In this document: piece by piece, positions 6,314-11,888 of the stretch
How positions within the stretch are numbered: position 1 is the first letter of the stretch
Layout of the letters: every line of letters starts with the position of its first letter
NCBI GenBank assembly: GCA_023435705.1
Contig: JAEYRH010000015.1
Span: forward strand, 1 to 11,888
Direction of reading: 5' to 3'
DNA length: 11,888 nt
Source: Bacillota bacterium
Lineage (GTDB): Bacteria; Bacillota; Clostridia; Christensenellales; UMGS416
Translations under genes and position numbers: made by a program
Notes under the pieces: model-generated
Seen by the model: only the letters and a program-made list of their open reading frames with translations
What the model was told of the DNA's origin: nothing
Databases searched by the model: none

Positions 6314-7300
6314 TTAATTCAGTTTTTTAATCGTCATCTGCGCTGCCACCGATGGTGCCAGCACCAATGTGAGGGGAACGGCAGAATTGTTTCGCAGCGT
6401 CACCGTATCGCCGGCTTCCAGCGAAAGGATCACAGAACCATTGACCTGCCCGGTGGCCGTGAGCAGTGCGATGGGCGTTTGCGGCTGCACGGTGCCGTTG
6501 ACTGCGATCGCAACCTCCGCGCCGACCCCCGCGGTGTGGCTGACTGAATACAGAATCTCATAATTGCCGGCATCCGGCACTATAAATGTCGTTGTGCCTG
6601 CGGTGTGAGTCACACCATGCAGCTGGCTGTTGTTGGAAAACGGCACATCGGCGCCGCCCACAACCGTGGCATCGGCGATGGTCGCCAGTTGGAAGGAGGA
6701 TCCATACACACCGATGGCCGCGCCAGTGGCCCCTGTTGCCCCTGTCGGGCCGGTGGGGCCGGTGGGGCCTGTGGCACCCGCAGCGCCGGTTGCGCCGGTC
6801 TCACCCCTGGGGCCGGCTGCTCCTGTCGGGCCGATGTCGCCCACTGGGCCAGTTGTACCTGCTGCGCCGGTGGGGCCCACAGGGCCGGGTGCCCCTGTCG
6901 GACCGGTTACGCCAGCAGGCCCGATTGCGCCGGTCGGGCCGGTGGGGCCGGTTGCCCCGGTGGCTCCGCTTCCGGCAGGCCCGGTGGGGCCCGTAGCGCC
7001 GGTTGCGCCTTTCGCGCCCTTCGCGCCGTCCGTGCCGTCTGTACCGTCAACACCATCGGTGCCGTCCAGCCCGCGGAGGCCTTGCGCGCCGGTGGCACCG
7101 GTCACGCCGGTGGCCCCTGTGGCCCCTGTCACACCCTTCGGGCCGGCAGCTCCGGTGGCTCCCGCAGGGCCGGTGGGGCCGGTCGCGCCGGTTGCACCGT
7201 TGTTGGTCGCAGCAGCGCCGCAGGCGGTGGCCAGCAGCATCACGGTTACCAGCAACACCGCCAGCGCCATATTGATTGTCACTCGATTCCGAACGTTCAT
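6314..7300 (-). CDS. BclA-like collagen-like repeat protein with C1q/TNF-type head and N-terminal export signal
   Basis: A 328-residue exported protein. Residues 1-27 have a basic start (NVRNR), a hydrophobic core and LLATAC, a weak lipobox; Cys27 could be lipidated, although the residue at -3 is Ala rather than the usual Leu. Residues 35-195 are about 53 Gly-X-Y triplets, mostly GXT with many GPT and GAT and a charged stretch GLDGTDGVDGTDG. The triplet register slips once at Gly110-Ser111. Residues 198-328 form a beta-rich domain (VVGGADVPFSNNS, FIVPDAGNYEILYSV, GSVILSLEAGDTVTLRNNS) typical of BclA C-terminal/C1q-like trimerising heads. BclA-type proteins form trimeric filaments on spores or cell surfaces, and Thr residues are often glycosylated. 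ATG 7300 has only a weak ribosome site (GTGGGTGAT); GTG at 7309 is an alternative, with AGGA ten bases upstream. The gene is divergent from a glycosyltransferase. Confidence 0.85.
   Translation of the reverse strand: MNVRNRVTINMALAVLLVTVMLLATACGAAATNNGATGATGPTGPAGATGAAGPKGVTGATGATGVTGATGAQGLRGLDGTDGVDGTDGTDGAKGAKGATGATGPTGPAGSGATGATGPTGPTGAIGPAGVTGPTGAPGPVGPTGAAGTTGPVGDIGPTGAAGPRGETGATGAAGATGPTGPTGPTGATGATGAAIGVYGSSFQLATIADATVVGGADVPFSNNSQLHGVTHTAGTTTFIVPDAGNYEILYSVSHTAGVGAEVAIAVNGTVQPQTPIALLTATGQVNGSVILSLEAGDTVTLRNNSAVPLTLVLAPSVAAQMTIKKLN
6716..7198 (-). repeat. Collagen-type Gly-X-Y repeat tract in DNA
   Basis: This segment encodes about 53 consecutive Gly-X-Y triplets. On the plus strand it appears as tandem variants of gccggtggggcc and ggcccctgt units, degenerate rather than identical. 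Such 9-base-period DNA can change in copy number by slippage. Long open frames occur on the opposite strand here only because the repeat has no stop codons. Confidence 0.85.
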
Positions 7301-7498
7301 CACAATCACCCACTTCGTTTCCTGGGGAAGCGCACTGCATGATCTATCGTTTCCCAAGATCCATTATATCGCAAATCCTGCAATATTTGCATGCTTTTTG
7401 TCACAAAAAGTATATCCCGGTTACCAACTTACGTTATAATAATCCTATTCAAACCTACACACCGGTATTCCCCCGCCGATCCGGCGGCGCGAGGTGCC
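7301..7498. promoter_or_regulatory. Divergent promoter region between collagen-like gene and glycosyltransferase
   Basis: The minus strand carries a perfect -10 TATAAT (complement of 7363-7368) that would start transcription about 56 bases before the collagen-like ATG, with only a poor -35 (TGCAAA, 17-base spacer). The plus strand carries TATAAT at 7435-7440 for the glycosyltransferase, again with no good -35. The -10 boxes are about 70 bases apart, so shared control is possible. The sequence TGCGATATAATGG around the minus-strand box is identical to that of the promoter at 3622-3634. Confidence 0.5.
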
Positions 7499-9565
7499 AT
7501 GGAAGCTTCCGCCATCACAGCAAAAATGCGGTCCATCCAGCCCCGGCGGGCGCTGCTCCTGCTTTATCTGGCCGGGGTGGCTGCCCGGCTTGCTGCCTGC
7601 CTGATGCTCAGCCAAAACCCCTTCGTGATGCCCGATGAGGCCGTCTATGCCAACATCGCCCGGTCGCTTTGGGATGGCATGGGCGTCACGCTGAGAAACC
7701 AGCCGCTCACCTACACCAACCTGCTCTACCCGCTGGTCATCTCACCGGCCTGGGGCCTCCCCCTGCCGTGGGCGCCCTTCCGCACCGTGCAGGTGCTGAA
7801 CTGCCTGATGATGAACCTGGCCGTGTTCCCGGCCTTTTCCATCGCCATGGATGTCACCGGCTCCCGCCGGCGGGCGCTGTTTGTGGCGGCGGTGGCGATC
7901 CTGCTGCCCGATATGATCCTGACCACCAGGATCATGACCGAGCCGCTGTCCTACCCGCTGTTTCTGCTGGCGGCGCTGATGATGTTCCGCCGGTTTTCCG
8001 GCCAAACACGAGGCATGGGGCAAAGCTTGCTCACCGCCTCCGTCACCTACCTGCTTTGCCTGGCAAAGGGTGGTTACGCGGCGCTGGCGGTGCTGTTCGC
8101 CGGCGTGATGCTCCTCTGGGCCGCCAAGGGCCGCGACAAGAGGGTTTTGCTGGACGGGCTTGTTTTCCTGGCGGCCTGGGGCGGGCTCACATTGCTGTCG
8201 CGGCTGCTCATCGGCATGCTGCCCGGTGTGGACTACGGTAACCCCTCCATCTATCAAACCGAAACCCAACCGCCCACGCTCGATCATCTGAAGCAAACAC
8301 TGCAGGGCCTTTTGCTCTATGCCTATTTGACGCCGGTGGCCTTTGGATTGTTCCCGCTGCTGCTGCCGGCCACGTCGCTCAGGCTCTATGACGAGCCCCG
8401 GCGGCGGCAGGCCTGGCTTTTGCTGCTGGCGCTGGCCGCTGTGGCAGCGGGGGCCAGCTATCTGTTCTTTGCCGCCAACACCACAGCCGGAGCTTTCGCG
8501 GGCCGGCTCCACATCCGCTACCTCTTCCCCTTCCTGCCACCGCTGCTGGCGCTGGCCCTGTCACCGTCGCTGGACCATGCCCGCCCTGGGGTGGCAATGA
8601 AGGCCGCGATGGGGTTTCTGCTTGCAATGACGGTCACCGTGTCCTTCTCTGCGCTGCTCTCCAACCGCCGCTTCCCGGTGGACGCGCTGCTGCTGTCCGC
8701 CGTGATCTTCGATGATTCGGCGCTTGATTTCCGCACCCTGTCGGAAATTGCAGCCGTTACATTCGGCGCGGGCATGCTGGCGCTGCTTGCGGCAAAGGGC
8801 TGGGGCAAGCATGCAAAGGCCACGATGGCCGCAGCGCTGGTGCTGACCTTGCTCCTCAACAACGCTCTGGGCTATGACCTGAACCGCTGGAATGACAGCC
8901 GGGCCATGGCTGCCGACGCCGGTGAGGCGGCCCGGAGCCTGGCCGGGCAGAAGGCGCTGCTGGTTTCTGACAGCAGCCTGTATTTCGACAACGGCCTTTC
9001 GGTGCTGGATATTGCCATGTCTGACGCTCCGCAGTTTGTGCTGCTGGAGGATTTGTGTGAAAACCTGGGCCCCAATGGCCAATTTGCGCCCTGGCAGCCC
9101 CGGCAATACTGGACGGAAGCGCCCGCCGCGCCACTCACTCCGCCCACGGCGCTGGCGCTCAACAGCAGCGCGTTTCACCATCTGGTGCCGGCCGCCGGCG
9201 CGCAGGTCGCCACCACAGCCAATGGCCTTTATAACATTCTTACCGCTTCTGCCGATGGCAGGCTCCTTCACAGCGCGCTGGCCGGCGTGGGGCAGGATGG
9301 CGCAGTTACTGGCGACGCGGCACTATATGTGTATGATCCAGCGCTGCTGGCACAGGGCAAGGTCAGGGTCTACCTGCAGGTGAAGGCAACGCAATCCGCC
9401 CGGCTGACTTTATCCGCCGGGGAAGCCGCCTATCCCTTTGACCTCGATCGGGCCAGCAATTGGATCTATGCCGATTTCTCCGTGGAGCCCGGCGACGGGC
9501 AGCTGAAAGTGTCCATCACAACAGATAGTGACAGCGTGAAGGTGCTCACCTATCAGGTGCAGTAA
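7499..9565 (+). CDS. GT-C fold membrane glycosyltransferase (PMT/ArnT-like)
   Basis: A 688-residue membrane protein. GT-C enzymes move sugars from polyprenyl-phosphate donors to acceptors on the outer face of the membrane. The first helix (about 17-36) is followed by an outer loop with PDEAVYANIARSLW (45-58); Asp46-Glu47 match the acidic catalytic site of GT-C enzymes. Further family-like motifs are TRIMTEPLSYPLFLLA (143-158) and GRLHIRYLFPFLPPLLALAL (335-354). About eleven or twelve helices reach to residue 457, followed by a soluble domain of about 230 residues, beta-rich at its end, presumably extracytoplasmic. ATG 7499 is preferred, with GAGG just upstream, because the in-frame ATG at 7391 lies upstream of the only good -10 (7435-7440). 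It is divergent from the collagen-like gene and 19 bases ahead of an amidohydrolase gene. The acceptor is unknown. Confidence 0.8.
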   Translation: MEASAITAKMRSIQPRRALLLLYLAGVAARLAACLMLSQNPFVMPDEAVYANIARSLWDGMGVTLRNQPLTYTNLLYPLVISPAWGLPLPWAPFRTVQVLNCLMMNLAVFPAFSIAMDVTGSRRRALFVAAVAILLPDMILTTRIMTEPLSYPLFLLAALMMFRRFSGQTRGMGQSLLTASVTYLLCLAKGGYAALAVLFAGVMLLWAAKGRDKRVLLDGLVFLAAWGGLTLLSRLLIGMLPGVDYGNPSIYQTETQPPTLDHLKQTLQGLLLYAYLTPVAFGLFPLLLPATSLRLYDEPRRRQAWLLLLALAAVAAGASYLFFAANTTAGAFAGRLHIRYLFPFLPPLLALALSPSLDHARPGVAMKAAMGFLLAMTVTVSFSALLSNRRFPVDALLLSAVIFDDSALDFRTLSEIAAVTFGAGMLALLAAKGWGKHAKATMAAALVLTLLLNNALGYDLNRWNDSRAMAADAGEAARSLAGQKALLVSDSSLYFDNGLSVLDIAMSDAPQFVLLEDLCENLGPNGQFAPWQPRQYWTEAPAAPLTPPTALALNSSAFHHLVPAAGAQVATTANGLYNILTASADGRLLHSALAGVGQDGAVTGDAALYVYDPALLAQGKVRVYLQVKATQSARLTLSAGEAAYPFDLDRASNWIYADFSVEPGDGQLKVSITTDSDSVKVLTYQVQ

Positions 9566-9584
9566 TTGGAATGGGGTAGCCGCC

Positions 9585-10481
9585 ATGATCATTGACATCC
9601 ACTGCCACCTGGGCGACATCCTCTACCCCTCCGGCGGCAGCCGTATCCTCTCAAGAATGCACATGGCCCGGCCCATCGACCCGGACGCCTTGCGCCGCCT
9701 GACGCTCTACGGCTTCACTGGCCTGGATCCCACATTCTATGAACTGCCCCGCGTGAAATGGTGGATGACACGGGCCGAACGCACACGCAACTTCACCGGC
9801 ACGCTCCAAAACCTTTCTGCCGGACTGGACCGCCACGGCATCGGCATGGCCGCCGCGATGCCCCTTGCGCCCAATGTGGCCTTTGCCGACCTGCTGCCCG
9901 CTGCACAGACAGACCCCCGCGTGCTGCCCTTCGGCTCCTTCGACTTCACCCAGGCAGACCTGCCTGGCCAGGCAAAAAGCCAGCTGGCCCAAGGGGCCCG
10001 GGGCTTCAAGCTGCACCCCATTCTGCAGCGGGTGGACCCGGCGGGCCACGCCGTGGCCGAAGCGCTTTCTGCGCTGCCGGACGGCACAGTGATCATGGTG
10101 CACACCGGCGTGGCCAACTATTACCCCCCGGCGGAGCAGCACCTGCAAACGCCGGAGTTTGGCCGCATCGGGGGCATCGCGCAGATGGCGCGGGCATTCC
10201 CCCGGCTCCAATTCGTCGCGGCCCACGGCGGCCTGCGGGAGTTTGCCGATGTGCTTTCATTGTTGGCCCCGCTGCCCAACACCTATGTGGACACGTCTTT
10301 TGTCTCCCCCGCCGGCATCCGTACATTAATCGCCGCCTTCGGCCCGGATCGTGTGCTCTTTGCCTCCGACTGGCCCTGGGGCTTCCACGGCACCGGCCTT
10401 GCCGCCGTGCGAAAAGCCTGCACAGGCCGGGAGCTTGCCATGGTGCTGGGGGAGAATGCGCAAAGGCTGCTGGAGCGATAA
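9585..10481 (+). CDS. Amidohydrolase-2 family metal-dependent hydrolase
   Basis: A 298-residue cytoplasmic protein with the metal-site pattern of the amidohydrolase superfamily TIM barrel (Amidohydro_2 type). It opens with MIIDIHCHLGD, where His6 and His8 are the first metal ligands. Later come GFKLHP (Lys142, His144), VHTG (His173), AAHGG (His214) and ASDWPWG (Asp262, the catalytic aspartate). Related enzymes hydrolyse or decarboxylate small ring or carboxylate substrates; nothing here fixes the substrate. ATG 9585 has GGGG at 9573-9576 upstream. It starts 19 bases after the glycosyltransferase stop, so the two are probably one transcript. No terminator is obvious after it. Confidence 0.82.
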   Translation: MIIDIHCHLGDILYPSGGSRILSRMHMARPIDPDALRRLTLYGFTGLDPTFYELPRVKWWMTRAERTRNFTGTLQNLSAGLDRHGIGMAAAMPLAPNVAFADLLPAAQTDPRVLPFGSFDFTQADLPGQAKSQLAQGARGFKLHPILQRVDPAGHAVAEALSALPDGTVIMVHTGVANYYPPAEQHLQTPEFGRIGGIAQMARAFPRLQFVAAHGGLREFADVLSLLAPLPNTYVDTSFVSPAGIRTLIAAFGPDRVLFASDWPWGFHGTGLAAVRKACTGRELAMVLGENAQRLLER

Positions 10482-10787
10482 CATACCAATCTTTACACCG
10501 AGTGCATTTTTCATCAAGTCCAACAGCTCCATCCTGCTGGTTGGCGCTGTAATAGGGTCAGCCCTTGCCGTCCGATCTGTCAGGCGATTGAACGATACCT
10601 GTGAACAAATTGAATGGCTTTATTTACTGCGTGGTTGATCGGTTTAGTTGTTGCGAAAGCCAGATTAACAGGCAAATAATCCATAAATGTACACGCTTTT
10701 GTTGTTATAGTGTTTTACAAATATTGCCAATAGACAATATCCCTGTTTTCGACTATTTTAATCATGTACGACATGGGAGGATTGATA
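10482..10787. promoter_or_regulatory. 306-base gap with promoter for the lipoprotein gene
   Basis: I see no convincing gene. Composition shifts from GC-rich to AT-rich after about 10590. One frame at 10496-10638 reads FTPSAFFIKSNSSILLVGAV and on to a stop with a hydrophobic stretch. It has no start or ribosome site of its own, and could be a decayed remnant or chance. An imperfect hairpin (CCAACAG and CTGGTTGG, about 10520-10544) lacks a T-run. A promoter fits at TAGACA (10731-10736), 17 bases, TATTTT (10754-10759), putting the transcript start just after 10764 and supporting the ATG at 10788. Confidence 0.45.
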
Positions 10788-11819
10788 ATGAAAAGACCCT
10801 TATTTGCAACGGTGATTGCATTAGCACTGATTCTATCTCTTCTTACTGGCTGCAGTTCTTCCGGGTCATCCGGCGGAAAAGCACCTCAGAATCCAACCGC
10901 TTCGTCCGCCGCACAGGCCACAGACGCACCTAAGGCCACGGAAGCAGAAGAAACGCTTGAGCCCACGAAGGCTCCTGAGCCTGAGAAAACAGACGTAATC
11001 GTTGGTGAAGTCGCAACCCTCAAGGGAATGGCTCTGCAGGTTGTGAAGGTGGAAAAATCACAGGGCACGCAGTATGACAAGCCCAAAGACGGCAAGGAAT
11101 ATGTGATCGTTCATGTTCTGATCAAAAACGTTGGAGACTCCGTGATCTCCTACAACCCTTATTATTTCAAAATGAAAAACAGTCAAGGCCAGATCACTGA
11201 TGCCGATTTTACTCTTGTCGCAGGCGACAGCGCATTGGACGCCGGCGAATTGCTGCCTGGCGGATTGGTGTCCGGATCGATTCCGTTTGAGCAGCCAAAG
11301 GACGATCCAGCATTATCCTTCATCTATGAGGATGTTTCTTTCTTCAGTGACAAACAGCTCACGGTAGACCTGAGCAAAGCTGTCGATGGAATCACTCCTC
11401 TGACACAGGACGAAGTCAAAGTAGGCGATGAGAAAATCGTAAATGTTGGCGAGGAAAACACACTGGACGGCGCCGCAATCACATTGGTTAAAGCAACTCG
11501 CTCAACAGGAAAAGACTATTCCAAGCCCAAGGAGGGCAACGAGTTCATCGTCGTGGAAGTGACGATCAAAAACAGTGGCACAAGCACACTATCCTACAAC
11601 CCATTCAGTTTTAAAATGCGCAACAGCAAGGGGCAAATGACCGGCATGACAATCTCAATGCTTGATCAGGACACAGCCCTTGATAGCGGCGAGCTGGCAG
11701 CAGGCGGCTCCGTCTCCGGCACGATTGTTTTCGAGCAGCCCAAAGGCGACAGCTCATTGGTGCTGATTTATCAGGCAAACATGTTCCTGCCGGACTACAT
11801 CGCCTTTAGAATTCCCTGA
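10788..11819 (+). CDS. Lipoprotein with two tandem DUF4352 domains
   Basis: A 343-residue exported lipoprotein. The signal peptide has Lys2-Arg3, a hydrophobic core and the lipobox LTGC with Cys22 as the lipidated residue. Residues 23-68 are a Ser/Ala/Thr/Pro-rich linker with many Glu and Lys. Two homologous domains follow, about 72-195 and 219-343. They share YDKPKDGKEYVIVHVLIKN (96-114) against YSKPKEGNEFIVVEVTIKN (244-262), SYNPYYFKMKNSQGQ against SYNPFSFKMRNSKGQ, and the DAGEL...FEQPK and DSGEL...FEQPK segments. This is the DUF4352 (telokin-like, Ig-fold) pattern common in Gram-positive surface lipoproteins; the molecular role is unknown. ATG 10788 is supported by GGGAGG at 10775-10780 with a seven-base spacer; the in-frame ATG at 10764 would lie almost at the transcription start. 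It is followed by a terminator. Confidence 0.87.
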   Translation: MKRPLFATVIALALILSLLTGCSSSGSSGGKAPQNPTASSAAQATDAPKATEAEETLEPTKAPEPEKTDVIVGEVATLKGMALQVVKVEKSQGTQYDKPKDGKEYVIVHVLIKNVGDSVISYNPYYFKMKNSQGQITDADFTLVAGDSALDAGELLPGGLVSGSIPFEQPKDDPALSFIYEDVSFFSDKQLTVDLSKAVDGITPLTQDEVKVGDEKIVNVGEENTLDGAAITLVKATRSTGKDYSKPKEGNEFIVVEVTIKNSGTSTLSYNPFSFKMRNSKGQMTGMTISMLDQDTALDSGELAAGGSVSGTIVFEQPKGDSSLVLIYQANMFLPDYIAFRIP

Positions 11820-11836
11820 TTGCTCAATCATACCAA

Positions 11837-11877
11837 GTGGGGGGCGGCCCGGAGGCAGCCCCCCCCCGATTTTTTTT
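11837..11877 (+). terminator. Rho-independent terminator after the lipoprotein gene
   Basis: A very GC-rich hairpin with arms GGGGGGC (11839-11845) and GCCCCCC (11858-11864), followed two to six bases later by a run of eight T. The loop can be read as GGCCCGGAGGCA. It lies 20 bases after the lipoprotein stop codon. Confidence 0.9.
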
Positions 11878-11888
11878 AGTTAACATAG

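Noticed and set aside
6600..7200. Possible CRISPR array or minisatellite because of dense short repeats
   Set aside because: The repeats are degenerate 9-base codon units in an open frame, with no spacers.
6605..7439. Long plus-strand open frames rich in Ala, Pro, Val and Gly opposite the collagen-like gene
   Set aside because: They are antisense readings of the Gly-X-Y repeat, which lacks stops in several frames. The minus-strand frame has the signal peptide, collagen tract and BclA-like head.
7391..7498. A 36-residue N-terminal extension of the glycosyltransferase
   Set aside because: The only good -10 box (7435-7440) lies downstream of this ATG, and the extension does not resemble GT-C proteins.

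Overview
The window looks like chromosomal DNA of a Gram-positive, Clostridia-type bacterium of fairly high GC. The reasons are strong AGGAGG-type ribosome sites, Sec lipoproteins with DUF4352 domains, a BclA-like collagen repeat protein and a URO-D/methyltransferase-family protein of a kind common in anaerobic Firmicutes. No ribosomal RNA or other taxonomic marker is present, so this placement is inference.

Positions 1-3490, all minus strand, are phage-derived. Read in transcription order they hold a tailed-phage portal protein, a 482-residue protein with a phage/effector-like body and a C-terminal domain resembling the TreTu ADP-ribosyltransferase toxins of Rhs effectors, and the first 56 codons of a small gene that is probably its immunity protein. 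No terminase, capsid, protease or integrase gene is visible. Three GC-rich hairpin repeats lie in and between the portal and toxin genes. One encodes the portal's C-terminal tail and another supplies the toxin's start codon. The toxin domain and the small gene are much more AT-rich than the rest, which suggests a swapped-in cassette.

Positions 3600-6310, plus strand, hold a URO-D-fold protein and a membrane protein built from two copies of a four-helix unit. A hairpin terminator at about 6271-6307 can serve both strands. Convergent to it is a collagen-like protein with a BclA/C1q-type C-terminal head (minus strand, 6314-7300).

Positions 7400-10481, plus strand, hold a GT-C membrane glycosyltransferase, divergent from the collagen-like gene, and, 19 bases after it, an amidohydrolase-2 family enzyme. 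The divergent pair suggests, without proving it, that the glycosyltransferase decorates the Thr-rich collagen-like protein or another surface molecule. After a 306-base gap without a convincing gene, a lipoprotein with two tandem DUF4352 domains (10788-11819) ends at a strong rho-independent terminator.

The most interesting system is the portal / chimeric toxin / putative immunity cluster at 1-3490.
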